64,000 bases of DNA from Adiantum capillus-veneris (Eukaryota; Streptophyta; Polypodiopsida; Polypodiales; Pteridaceae), in the NCBI GenBank assembly GCA_014529385.2, contig CM043954.1, forward strand, positions 8,889,306 through 8,953,305, in the 5' to 3' direction. The notes below the pieces were generated by a model. That model did no database searches and was not told where the DNA came from. It worked only from the letters and a program-made list of their open reading frames with translations. This document shows positions 50,975 to 62,630 of this stretch, one piece after another. Position 1 is the first letter of the stretch. Each line of letters opens with the position of its first letter. Position numbers and translations under genes: made by a program.

Positions 50975-53775
50975 GCATCTTGCTTATTCCCTCTCCTCGA
51001 AGAGCATTAATTTTTCCATGCATTGACTGAGTATGCATCAAATAGGGCCACACTACAAGGCCGCGCATTAGCACAATTTTTAACCCATGCACAGCACATA
51101 CCCTTGACGATACCCTGTCCTCCGGGAGGACTCCAACCAGGAGGGGGGGAGGCATTCCAAATGCAGACTCGCATCATATATTAGAGGGCAATGTTTGTGA
51201 TTGATTTTTCAACCAATTTTGCGTTTTATTGTGTGATTTTTGGGAAAAGAATATGCCCTCGTAATTAATCATAATTGGGGACCAAATGATCATATATGAG
51301 CCCCTAGGGATGTGTATATACTATAAAGCGAGTCAAAACTGGCCAAAAACTTTCGAAAAACAACAAAAAATAGGCCAAGGTTGACGATTGAGAGCGAGAA
51401 TGTACATAGACAAGAGAAGAGTGAGCTACATAGTGTTAGTATATTTATTGGTATTTTTCTAGGTTAGATTTGCTATTTTTGGGTTGATTTGGGATTTATT
51501 TGCTCAATTTGAGCTATTTTTTTTTAGCAAAAAATAAAGAAAAAAAATCCATAATCCAGATGGAAATGCAACAAAAGAGACGCTTGATTAGAGAAAGGTA
51601 AAGAAGACACAAAAAAAATATGGAGTGCGAAGGTGACAGGGCAAAACTAGCCACGGTCATGACGGGACCTCCAAAAGGAGAAATCTGTAAAAATTGGTAG
51701 AACTGGAGCAAACGAGGTCCAAATCAAAAAATTTGCGAGCCTAAACCGCATTTTGTGAAAAGTTATGGCCACAGGTAAAAGATGCGAAAATTTCATGTCA
51801 GAGCCCCGATCACATATTGTGAAGATAGGCTAGAAAACTCTCATTTGTGTCATTTCACCTTCCGAGAGAGAGAGCTTCCTACAACATCCGAGACTTCCAG
51901 GAGCTCATCCATCGTGCACGGACTTCCGACCTACACCAGATATGAGAGGTATGCTCGTCAACACTGACTCTAAGTGTTAGTTACTTCAGTTAGGCACAAA
52001 ACCTCGCCAAAGTCACCATCCCAACCTTTGCACACGCACTGTCACATGACTGATAGGGAGACCTAGAGGCCACCAAATAACACCAAAATTGAAAGGCACA
52101 ATGCCTATATCTTAGGGAACAAACTTATGACCCCGAATAGCGCAGAGGAAGCCTCCCAAAAAACCCTAATTTCACAGGGCCTGCAGAAGTGTAGTTGACC
52201 CCAAGTGAGCGGAAAAGAGCCAAATTACACAGGTAGCAAGCCAATGACCTCAACAAACCAGTCGAAGGGTTATACCATGAAAAAATTCAATCCAAGCTAT
52301 ACCTAGAGCCTCTATCTGACAGAGATCGCAACGGGCCGACCAGGTGACCAAATGACACCAAGTTTGACAGGGCACATCCTAAGGATGTCGACTACAAGAT
52401 GGAATGATGCGACTTAAGAAAAAGCATTTACACGAGGGCAAATGCCAACAACATGCTAGAAAAGCGTCCAAATGATAGTTCTCGGAAACGTAAGCACCAA
52501 GAGAACAACCGACGGCTCTGACGGAAGGTCTAAAGAAATGGGAAGCCAGCCTGAGTCATACAATGACCAAAAAGTACGGCGGCAACCACCTAAAGGGTCA
52601 CCCCGACTCCAAGAACATCTAAGTGCTGCAAACAGGAAGTACACTTTTCCAAATTGGTTAAAACTAAATGTGTGTGTCTAGAAGATCCCACTAGCACCAA
52701 GGGAATCAACTAACTTCAAAAAAGGTAGACAGATGACAACTTAGAGAGTCTATCGCAATAGACTCACCCTGACACACAGAAGCATGAAAAATGGAGTTTG
52801 ACATCAAAAATTATATTGACAAGGTATAATAACAACAGATACCAGCTAAATTTGCAAAAATAAATCTATCTTGACCATCTTACAAGTCTATTGCAATAGA
52901 CTCATGATTACTATCTAGGGAAGTCTCTTTTCAAGAATTGTCACAGGGACAGACTTAACATAGCATGTGGACAAAGTACACCAAGTTTGGGGCAAGGTGG
53001 ACACATAATGCAGGAGGAGATAGACTTGACGGAAAGTTCAAATTCTAACAGAGCAGTATCAAGCCCACACAAAGACAAATGTATATGTGATGAGCTAGGT
53101 GACCTTACAACCACTAAGAGAAGGCAGCCAATGAGTTACAAGACAAAAATAGGGTAATTTGAGGCCAACCCCAAGTCTATCGCGATAGACTTGGCAGAAT
53201 GATGAGGGGGCTTCAACCTAAAATCTGGCTTCCATAACTGCCTTCTACATGTTATCAAGAGGATTTCCAAAAAATTTGGACCCAAAACAACAAAAAATGA
53301 GGGAGATAGACCAACATCTCCTCACAAGAATTTTGGGAAAAGTGAAGTTGATCCAAATGTAGGTCACATGACATCCAAATGAGGTGGAAACAAAATCAGA
53401 CCATGTACAAGCCATGGGGAACAAGTGTGTACAATCACATATAGAAAATACATCATCGAAGAGAAAAAAATCAATTCATCGCGATAAACTCGGCAGAGAA
53501 TGCTTACAGGGGTTGATTTTCAAATTGTGACTAGATGGAGACCTCACATACCCTATGCACATGTACCACACTAATTTTCAAGGCATTTGGACATGTTCTC
53601 CTTGACCTATGGATCTAATTTGAAGCTGTCGGGATCAGAAAATACTAATAACTTGTCTATCTGCTAACATTTGTCACTAACTCATCTTGGGGATTAAGAG
53701 AGCTCAACTAGATGCATGCTTAAGTGATAATCAATTTAGAAAAGATGTACCATGATTATACATTAACCCCTGCTT
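50975..53775 (+). other. E3 internal non-coding region with palindrome array
   Basis: No convincing gene over 2.8 kb. The second half holds degenerate tandem units of about 290 bp, recognisable by phrases such as ACACCAAGTTTG, with palindromes at their centres (see 52748..53490). The region separates two accessory reading regions and may contain signals for expression of the downstream one. Confidence 0.6.
52748..53490. repeat. E3 array of AGTCTATCGCGATAGACT palindromes
   Basis: Sites at 52748..52767 (arms GAGTCTAT), 52885..52902 (AGTCTATTGCAATAGACT, perfect), 53171..53194 (24 bases, perfect, arm CCAAGTCTATCG) and a reduced one near 53477..53488 (TCATCGCGATAA). Spacing is 136, 289 and 299 bp. 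The LTRs carry GAGTCTATCGCGACTG near 41670 and 57763. The core ATCGCGAT is shared with the E2 array, the flanks are not. Confidence 0.85.
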
Positions 53776-56700
53776 ATGAATTCAGGATCCATGGAAGCCT
53801 CCCCAAGCAAAAAGAAAGGCAAGAAGCTGGCACTGGATGATGCACAACCCTTCACACTGTTGCCAGACTCTCTGAAGCCAGCAACCACATGGATCCCAGC
53901 AGATGAACAACAAGCATCAGCTTTCCAAATCTATCAGGGATCCTATGTGGATGACAAGGGAAATGTAGTGGACACAGTCATGATCCCAAAAGATGCAGAG
54001 AACTACTTGAAGAGGTCCCCACAAAGATCATGGCTGAAGAAAGTAGGGTTATGGGAATCTGTGTCCCTACCATCGGTGGGAATAGATTTCAAAAGGGTGC
54101 ACCAATTAATTCAAACAATCCAAGAAGACGGAACCTGCAGAGTGTCAGGGCTTGACAATGAGATGATGGAGATTCAAACCACCAAGGAGATTATCAAGGA
54201 AGCCCTGAAGGTGTCATAATGGGCTAAACATGAGGGAAAGGAGGAAGAATCTGGTGGTCTACCTAAGAAAATCAAAACTGCCTTCCTTCAAGGACATAGC
54301 AAACCAAAAGGTGGTGGTAATCACTCAGATCTACAGTCAGTGCCTGCTGAGTTATAGCAAAAGACCAAACAGATATACTACACCACATGGAGTTCTATCG
54401 ACGACAATGACTTGGGTTATAAAAGAAGAATATGAATGTTACATAGATCATGCTTTGTATTTGTTTGAAGAGGTGACAAGAATACACGAAGACAACCCGA
54501 GTTACATTGCAGGAGGAGAAGTGCTTACGAGGCTGATCTATCATGCAATAGGAGCAAGAGATCAGATGCCGCCTGCCCCTCATCAGAATGACTGGCTTAT
54601 TCTAAGGCAACAACTTGATGAAAGACCAAAAAGGAGAGTGCCTCCTTCCATCAACACCATTGGAGGACGCACATTGGAAATCATTACCAGGAGTACCCAA
54701 GAGAAAAGAGAAGAGGAGAGAAAGGATGAGGAAGAAAGATTGAGACAGAAGAAGATAAGAGTTGAGGCTGATCACAACACTAGGCTGCAGAAAATTGCCA
54801 AGATGGACAGAATGCTAGAAGGGTTTGTCCTAGAAAGATCTTTACAAGTAAATGTAGGCGCCACTTGGAAACCCTCTAGTAGCTCTTACACACTAAGAAC
54901 GAAGAATGCCAACAATGTAGCCTTTGAGTTGGACTAGTTTGAAAGATACATCCAAGAGAGGAATGCTACGGATGAGCCAGAGTTGCCACTTGAAGAGGAG
55001 GATCTCCAAACATTAAGAGATCAATTGAGGCCAACTACAATAGATGAGGAAGCACCACCTACCTCTTCAAGGCCAGTGGAAAGTGAAAGGCAACCAACTC
55101 CACCTACCGACTCTCCTCCACATCCAGAGAGCTCACCTCATGATGAGAGAGTCCCTACACCACCCCATAGAGAAGAAGAAGAAAGAACAGATGACCATCC
55201 ACCCACTCGAACAGTATCTCACCTTGATAAAGGCAAGCAGATAGTGGTGGATCTGACAAGAGAACAAGTAGCGTCCTCTTCTCAAGTAATTGAGTTGGGA
55301 GCTAGTATCAGCCTCGATTTGGGAGCAATGGAGACTTTACTAAACCAAGTAAAATTGCACAGTCAGTTGTTAGCTGATCAGGACATGGCTAACAAAAAGA
55401 GAATGGAGACAACCCATTAAGAGGTTCTGAAGTTGCAGGAGCAAAGAGACGACAACCTTACATGAATCAGCATTAAAGATGCTGAGATCTCGGGTCTCAA
55501 AAGCACAATAGACCTCCTCAAGGAAAATTTCCAGGAGCCAGAAAGTTACAATGCTATTTGTGAAGATACCATCCCTGTGTTTCTTGAAGATGTCAATGAT
55601 AGAGATGAACAAATCCAGAGGTTGATGGCAGAAAAGCAAGATTCTCTGGAGGCAATCAAAAATTTACAAGTCATAATTGATGACTTACAAATTGAAGTGA
55701 AGGATTTGAGAGCAGTGATGGATATACAGGCAAGGGAGATAGAAAGAGAAAAAAGTAAAAGACGTTGGAGCAACACCAGTGGCCCAACCACAAGAAGACG
55801 TGGAGGATCTGAAGAGAGAGCTAGAATTGGAAAGAAAACAGAGGTTGATGATAGCTAAAAGTGCACTTAGAGCTGAGGATCAGTTGCAAAAGCAAATAGC
55901 AGACTTACAAATCAGAAAACAGCAAGGACCAGCTCAAGACATTGAAAGAGAAAGCCTCTCTTTTGAGTCCATCAAGGAAGAACATGAGAAACTGCACAAC
56001 AGAGTCAAGGAATTGGAAGATGCTGCAGTCCAAAAGGAGATGCAATTCCAAACACTCTGAATTGATAATCAAACAATGGCTGCACAAATTGCAAATCTCC
56101 AAACTGCAAGCCAACCCCACAGCCAGGTGAGGGTGCACACGGTGCAAGAGACCACGGATTTGACTGGCCTGGCAGAGCTATATGGTGGTGATGATGAGGC
56201 TGAGGAAGGATCAGAGGACCACGGGCCCCCAAATACTCAGGATGATCAAGCTGGCCCCAGCAACCAAGAAGAAGACAAAGATTCCATCACAAAACTTAAA
56301 GAGCAAAAGTTGGCCGAAGAAATGGAAAAGCAGTCAGATATGATGTGGTACAAGGCCATGAAACTAGAGAGAGAAATGCTACAAGGACTCTCTAGATCAG
56401 GCAAGACAGCAGCAGAGCTACGGGAAGAGTGGAATGCCCTGATGTTACCCTATGCTCTGTTGAAATATGAAACACTGACACATCAACGGCAGCTAGCAAA
56501 TGAAGAGCAAGTGTCACTATTTGAAGGAGATTTACAGGTTCAGGAACAGAAAAGCAAAATCATAGATAGCCAGTCAAAGTGGAGGCGTCACTGGCTATTG
56601 GATCATCCTGACAACCTAATCCACTTAGTGAATGCACCACCTGAGCTCAGCGATGATAGAAATTTTTGCCCAACACCAAGAACGTATACTTACAGCCAAC

Positions 56701-57143
56701 ATAAAGCCTTACAAAGCAGAAATCCCACATGGCTGAACTATCCAGTTTTGTCAGTACCAGCCGAAGGAGAGAGAATATCCGGTGCGTACATGGTGAAAAC
56801 CCTTGAGGGTGCCATTGTGGAATTAGGAGGCTCTCCCGACCTGTCTTGCAAAATGATTTGTAAAATAGCTAGGACATTTTTGGCCTGTCTCACAGCGTTT
56901 TGAGAGAGCTGGAGTTTAGAGTTTATGGATACGGAAAGAAACATATCGGAGCCAGTTTTGTACGCATACTTCAGACGGCTCATGTTTTTGCCCAGCTACC
57001 ATCTCCACACATTCGAAGAAGCATTTTACACTAGCTTCTTCATGTACAAATCACAAAGTTTTGGCCCACTAATGGCGAGCAAAGCTATGAGATACGATGC
57101 CTTTCTACATCAAATAAACCAAGAAAGAAGACAAAGACATTGA
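53776..57143 (+). pseudogene. E3 3'-terminal accessory reading region with long coiled coils
   Basis: The ATG at 53776 opens M-N-S-G-S-M-E. The region is kept open in successive phases (53776..54219, 54230..55858, 55779..57143) with frameshifts near 54220 and 55790 and stops near 54935, 55418, 56058 and 56901. Early residues include W-I-P-A and Y-V-D-D-K-G-N-V-V, echoing motifs of the other accessory proteins. The middle is a Pro/Glu/Ser-rich acidic stretch, then a heptad-rich coiled coil of about 200 residues. The end (R-T-Y-T-Y, L-Y-A-Y-F-R-R-L) is globular-looking. No signal peptide or membrane segment is visible, so an envelope role is not supported despite the position. I do not recognise the family. 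Confidence 0.55.
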
Positions 57144-57175
57144 AGACGAATCCAGTCATGTCATGGTAGACATGA

Positions 57176-57191
57176 ACTAGGAGGGGGGGAG
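57176..57191 (+). promoter_or_regulatory. E3 polypurine tract
   Basis: CTAGGAGGGGGGGAG directly before the 3' LTR. Confidence 0.9.
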
Positions 57192-58109
57192 TGTTGGATC
57201 CCAACAGTTGTATAAAGCCCCTTTTTAATTACTATCAAATTCCCTTTGTAACGCTAATGATGTCTACCATCTTTATCCAATTGTCTCGATTATGTATAGA
57301 TTTATTAGTTGGTCGGGACGCAATGCGTTTCCACTTTGTAATTATGATGAGTAGAACTCAATTAAAACCCCATGTACATTTTGAGCTAAGGTGACTAAAG
57401 TATAAAGGTCACCTTAGAACCATTTTTGAATAACATTTGAATAATTAATTTTGTGTCGTACGAGTCTGAGAGAGAGAGAGTGTGTGTGTGATCTTATCCT
57501 CTTCGCTACGCGCATCTCCCTCACCGGATTCACGAAGCGACCACACCATCGCGGTAGCCTCTCCAAGAGCTACGTACCCACGCCACGCATTCGCATCTTC
57601 GAGCTGTTCGCAAGAGATCTTCCCACGAGCTTGTTTTTCTTGTAAGTAGCACAAACGGTCTCTGTTTTCAACAATCAAGTACTTTATGGAAGGAGGGCGA
57701 TATTAGCTACGCATAGATGTTCATAGACTTAGGTTTTGCACACTTTTAGGTTATGACGTGTGAGTCTATCGCGACTGTATTTGAGGTAGCTAGGGTTATA
57801 ATCTGGTGAGATTGGACTTATAGGTAAGTGTATCCTAGTGAGGGGATTGTGCCTAGAAAGTTTGAAGTGATTTCGAGTTCATTTGATGTGTAAACGATGT
57901 TATGAGCATTTAGGGATAGAGTGGGTTGGAGTTAACAAGGATTAGTGATTGATGCATCATAGAAGTGCGTATGTGTAGGGTGGTCTCAGCGTGACAAGCT
58001 AACGAGATTGCCTCCGTGCACCTACGGGTTAGTCGTGTCACCGGATGACAATTATGTTGTCTGTGTTGTGCTTGTGAGCATGAATAGGGGAGTAGTTAGC
58101 CCTAAAACA
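57192..58109 (+). repeat. E3 3' LTR
   Basis: 918-bp copy, TGTTGGATCC to CCCTAAAACA, followed by the GTAAA duplication. It differs from the 5' copy by a few per cent by eye, so E3 is older than E1. Confidence 0.95.
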
Positions 58110-58615
58110 GTAAAGACCAAACGTAGTGTGAAATGTGGTCTTTACAATGTCTTGATCAACTATCCTTATTTGATGATAGCCACTTTTTAGGTCAATCCTA
58201 CTGATGTAGGTGGACCCTTGTAGCTTATCAAATAGGTCTTCTACCCGTGGAACGGGAAACCTATTCTTGATAGTGATCCTATTTAGTGCTCTATAATCGA
58301 AACACATTCGATACGTGCCATCTTTCTTTTGCACTATAATACAGGTGAGCAAAATGGAGATGAGCTAGGCCTAACCATGCCCTTCTCAACTAACTCATGC
58401 ACTTGCCACATAATCTCCTCTTGTTGAGCTTGGGAAACTCTATAAGGAGGTTTGTTAGGCGGTGAACTTCTTGAAGGAATTTCAATTGCATGGTCATCAT
58501 TGCCTCGTTTAGGAGGTAGTTCACAAGGGATGTCGTCAATAAAGACGTCTTGAAACCCCTTGAGAAAACTGGATAACTCTAATCCTTGTGATTGTTTATA
58601 TTTTCTTTTGCTCAA
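58110..58615 (-). pseudogene. E4 reverse transcriptase N-terminal part
   Basis: Minus-strand phases 58334..58615 and 58038..58352. First the E-L-P-P-K-R-G-N-D-D-H-A-I-E segment, then P-P-Y-R-V-S and S-S-S-P-F-C-S-P-V, then K-K-D-G-T-Y-R-M-C-F-D-Y-R-A-L-N, F-P-V-P and I-D-L-K-S-G-Y-H-Q-I-R. It ends at F-G-L-Y where E3 begins. The remaining RT is at 41091. One frameshift lies near 58340. Confidence 0.88.
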
Positions 58616-59141
58616 GCATTAGGTTCATTTTGAGAATCTTTAACAAAAATAATGTACACGAAAATAGAGCTCTTTATTGACTTATTAAAAGCTTGCGTAT
58701 GTACAATGGGTATGGTGTTACCTATTTCCTTAGCATCTATGTACATATCTTTTTCCCTGAACCTAAAGTAGATTCTCCTTTCAGGGAATTTAACAATGGC
58801 AGCCATGCGATCAAACCATGGTGCACCTAGGATTACATCCTCGTGCTTGAGAGGAGAGATAAAGAAGTCCTCTTTGTCCACATCGCTTTGGACATGGAGC
58901 CTCAATTTTCCAATTAAGGGAATGACTGAAGCTTCTTGCCCCTTGAAATCACCATCTGCATGGAGGACATCTCCATCTCGTAGGCTTGGATGCCTAGCTT
59001 GGTGGTCAACTCTTTGGATATGAAATTGTGAGTAGAACCAAAGTCAAAGAGAATAAAAGCTTCATGTTCTCTTACCTTTCCCCAAGCATGGCATAGAGGA
59101 GATCCTTTGTGGTGAGCTTCCTCTTCTTGGATTTCAACCAA
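58616..59141 (-). pseudogene. E4 protease
   Basis: Minus strand. F-I-L-F-D-F-G-S-T-H-N-F-I-S near 59060 is a retropepsin active site in which D-S-G has become D-F-G. After a frameshift near 58910 comes D-V-I-L-G-A-P-W-F, the closing motif. Protease between gag and RT is the normal gypsy order. Confidence 0.82.
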
Positions 59142-59142
59142 G

Positions 59143-60666
59143 GTAGCTCTAGGAGGCTCATGGCGAGTGTTCTTTTGGGGACAAGCGCGCTACACATGCC
59201 CTTGCTCGCCGCACTTGAAACAGTGGTTATCCTTGAGATAACACTCAAGCTTTTCAAGAGAGAGTTTATTGTTACCTTTGTAAAATCCCTTCTCCTTAGC
59301 TTTGTTGTTATTGGAATTCCCCTTGGGAGTCTTTTGGATATTGTCCTTCCCCTTAGGCTCATTGAAACCCTTGTTTTTCGTGGGCTTAAGATTTCTCTTA
59401 GCCCGTGTTTGGAAATTGATTCGAGAAGCCACCATAGTATGGTGTATAACCGCCGATATGGTGCGTGGCCTTTGGGAATTGACATACTCAGCCATTTCTT
59501 CAGTTAAGCCCGCACAAAATTGTCGTTTTTGCTCTCCAAAATCCATCTTTTTGAAGACAGTGGCTTTGAGATGTAAGTCCCAAAACCTGTCCACATATTT
59601 GTGAATGAATTCATAGGGAGAGAGCTTCAAGCTTCGCCATTCGGTGCGTACTTTGTCTTTGGCATCGTTGGCCAAAAACTGCTTCATGATGGAAGCTCTT
59701 AAAGCTTTCCATGTTCATGGAGCCTCACTGTTTGCTCATAGGCTAGACCACCATTGCCTGGTGGACTTTTGAAAGTGCATAGCTACATGGCGTAGCTTGG
59801 AGGACTCCGTAAAGCCCTCATCTCCAAACGCCGCATCAAATTGTTGGATAAAGGCCAAGATTTTTTCCGTGGCACCAATGGTGCCATCATAGGTAAGGAA
59901 AGAGATGCTCTTTCCTCCCTCTTTGAACTTCTTGAGCTTGGATGACGTCTTCCACGCGGCATAGGATTTCCTATGGCCTCTTCTTTTTTATGGTTGAAAA
60001 GTTGCACCATCGCTTTCTTCAGAAGATGAAGAATTTGAGGAAGATGGAGAAGAGGGTGACCTCTTTCTCGCCTTGGTTCTCTTTGTCCACACCATCACTT
60101 TCTTCATAAGAGAAAGAGGATGAAGAAGATGGAGAAGAGGGTGACCTCTTTCTTGCCTTTTTCTTTTCTTGATTTTTATCATCCCTCTTTGAATAATGGT
60201 GTAGAGAAGTGTGCTATGGTCTTCTCCGTTTAGGAGGTGATGGAGAGCGTTTTGCCCGCCGTCTTCATGGAACCATCTTCGCCAAGGTGGCAGGAGACTC
60301 ACTTGTTTCTCGTTCCTTCGGTGGGGGCTCTTGAGTTCTCCTTTGAGAAGGAAATGCGTCATCAAGAAGCCAATTTTTTAGCCCTTCGTATGGATCCTCT
60401 TCTTCTTTCCGAATCGGAGAGAGGCCTCTTTTGGGAGTCTTGCAAGGAGGCTTCCTAGCTACTCTCTCATCATGGTGGGGAGCTTGGAGAATCCCAGGAG
60501 CACGAAGCTGCCATTGCACTTCACTTTGGAGGGATGGATTACCCATGGCTTGTTGAAGCCTAGAAACAAGGTAGTTAACAAGCATATGGGCATCATTAGT
60601 AGCCTGCTCATTAGCAAAATCAAAGCTATCAACATTAATTTCACTCTCTTTACTATTTTCAACCAT
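59143..60666 (-). pseudogene. E4 gag
   Basis: ATG at 60666. The N-terminal 133 residues end at 60265. The capsid region follows in another phase (about 59690..59960, with F-L-T-Y-D-G and F-Q-K-S-T-R-Q-W-W) and in 59190..59687 (Y-V-D-R-F-W-D-L). A Lys/Asn-rich stretch leads to a zinc knuckle C-F-K-C-G-E-Q-G-H-V-stop-R-A-C near 59180. A GA-rich coding stretch at 60010..60160 is a tandem duplication with a period of about 84 bp. Confidence 0.8.
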
Positions 60667-61062
60667 TCTAACAACTTTTAGGTGTAAATTTTTTTAGGTG
60701 TACTTTGGCACTTCAAGCCCTAGTTGCTACTCCTCTTTACCCCTTTAGAAAAATCACTCAAGCTACTATACCCGTATCTCGAATACCATTAACTGTAAAG
60801 AAAAGAAGAGAGGGTCTTTCAACACCAAAACATCCCCAGCTCCTGTCAAGCTTCTAATAGCTCAATAGTGGTTAAGCCGTAGGCAAGCCCCGTAGAACTC
60901 CACAGACCATAGCTCTCGATGGTGATGCCCCGTTATCTGCATGAAGCCAGCCGCACTGCAAGGCTGAAAAATCCCTATTCTACTTACTCAATTGCAATTA
61001 ATAATACCAACCATTCATAGCTAGCTTGAGGACCTCCCTTCTTGAGGAAGAAAATAGAAACC
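60667..61062 (-). other. E4 untranslated leader
   Basis: About 400 bp between the primer site and the gag ATG. No gene or repeat seen. Confidence 0.6.
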
Positions 61063-61078
61063 TTGTGCTCTGATACCA
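61063..61078 (-). promoter_or_regulatory. E4 primer-binding site
   Basis: The minus strand reads TGGTATCAGAGCACAA, matching initiator Met-tRNA, one base inside the LTR start at 61080. Confidence 0.9.
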
Positions 61079-61079
61079 A

Positions 61080-62630
61080 TGTAACAGTTAATGACCTAGT
61101 AATCTGTGTGTAGCGGAAAATAACATTAACATAGTGAGCATTTCATTAGAATATATTCCTAATGAGCATAACAAGAGTGCTTGGCTGAAAAGAGAAACAA
61201 AAAGCATCACACCTAGTTAGATAGGCTTGAAAAATACTTCAAAAGAGAGAGAAATTAAGCTATTGACAGTTGAGGACCGGATTTACATGGAGCCAGTCCC
61301 CCCTCCAAAAGGCTTTGTATTATAGGTTTCCCCCATCAAAAGAGACATTTTACAATACAATTCTTTGTGTTCCTTTGATAACTAGCTAGTGCAATGAGGA
61401 TGAAAGCTTCAAGAACTAAGAAAAACACTTATAAAACACAACATCAATACCCTCACGGTCTCAGACCCAAGACCTCACACCTCTTCGAAGATGGTGAGAG
61501 CTAGCGGGGTATGAGAGTAGATTGAGAGGAAGAAGTAGTAGTCTTACAAGAAATATGTACATCTCCTCACATAATCACTCATATTAGCATAGCATAGCTT
61601 AGTAAGTAGCATGGTAGAGGAGATGAGCATGCATTGAAGCTTGGCTCTTTGTTGGATTTGCATCACAAAGCCAAGAGTTGTTGGTGTAGGCCTCCCTTCT
61701 CCAAGCTTGGAGTAGATGATAAGCTTTCCATTAAAGCTTGAGAAGGAGAGAGAGAGTCTTCTTGCTTCACACATGAGCTAGTGTGAGTGTGTGTGGAATC
61801 ATGCCTTGAGAAATTCAGCCCCCTCTCTCTCTTGGTTGACCCCTCATGCAAAATACTCATGCTCACACCCCATTGGACCTCTCCAAGCTTAGCCAATGAG
61901 AATTAAGTAGCATAAGTGATAGCCTTCTCACATGTGTTCCCCTTTCTCCTTTTGTGAGAGCTTTAGGTAATTAATTAATGATACTAAACTCTCATTGGAC
62001 CCCTTTGTCTTCTGACCAATAGGAATTAGGCAAGCCATTGGGTTGTTGAATGCTCATTGGACCCTTGGGAGACTGTCCAATAGTCTTCTAGAGAGCTTAA
62101 TTCTTATTGGTTATTTTATTAAGTATTTTTAAATTAATTAAACTAGATTTACTCTAGCCTAATTCTCATTTGTCCACCTCTATGGCCATCCAATAGGATT
62201 TGAGTGCACCTTGTGGGCATATGGGCTAGGGAGCTGAACATATGTCCCTCATTCCCTTTGTGTAAAGGAAGCTTGTGAGTGTGTGTGTGTGTGTGTTTCT
62301 CTCTCATCCCCTACTTGCAAGGCTCGCCCCCTCCTTTGTAGGATTTTTGAAGACTTTTTGGTTCACACACAAAGCATCCAATTTCCCTAGTGTTTTTCTC
62401 TTTGGACACAACCTTTGAATTTTGGAACCTTAGCATTTTGGAAGTCTTAATGGGCTGAACCTTAGGGTCTTTAAATCCCATTGCTGCTCATTTCTCTTTT
62501 GCATATGGCCCCCCTTTGGATCCCTATTTTCCCTCCTTTGGATCCCTACTATGGCCGGTCTGCCAGCTTAACCAATATTCTAGCTTTTTCTCCCCTGGCA
62601 CTTTCCCATAATAAATGATCAGTTTAACAC
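61080..62630 (-). repeat. E4 5' LTR, right end uncertain
   Basis: Starts TGTAACAGTTAATG beside the primer site. The far end cannot be fixed because no second copy was found. A TTTAACA near 62624..62630 is one possible end. The stretch has no gene. It contains a GT microsatellite near 62276..62297 and several repeats of the phrase CATTGGACC (61870..62070). Confidence 0.55.

Larger units (their letters stand above)
41092..58109 (+). mobile_element. E3: 17-kb gypsy-type element with extra genes
   Basis: LTRs of 927 and 918 bp, primer site, polypurine tract, and GTAAA duplicated at 41087..41091 and 58110..58114. Order: gag leader with the Y-D-G-Y motif, gag core and zinc knuckles, protease, RT, RNase H, integrase with two zinc modules, a second retropepsin with W-[IV]-P tail, a palindrome array, and a long coiled-coil reading region. 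Gag and pol are in different phases. Many stops, mostly of kinds one C-to-T change would create (TAA, TAG, TGA), break the frames, so this copy is inactive. It split the E4 RT. Confidence 0.93.
13160..61079 (-). mobile_element. E4: old Ty3/gypsy element, split by E2 and E3
   Basis: The pieces of one minus-strand element are spread over 48 kb: gag at about 59190..60666, protease at about 58612..59141, RT N-terminus 58115..58615, RT C-terminus/RNase H/integrase 39374..41091, and the integrase tail at about 13160..13448. The gaps are exactly the insertions of E3 (duplication GTAAA) and E2 (GTCTC against GTCTT). The primer site at 61063..61078 matches initiator Met-tRNA and is followed by an LTR start at 61080. 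Many stops and frameshifts show great age. The class is Ty3/gypsy from the order RT-RH-INT. The Met-tRNA primer fits chromoviruses, but no chromodomain survives to prove it. Confidence 0.88.

Noticed and set aside
53776-57143. Envelope gene of a plant retrovirus-like element
   Set aside because: No signal peptide, no hydrophobic membrane segment and no glycoprotein-like Cys pattern; coiled coils and acidic stretches dominate.
61441-62560. Possible host gene near the right end
   Set aside because: No frame longer than about 80 codons and none with a recognisable domain; the sequence follows directly from the E4 primer site and is best read as LTR.
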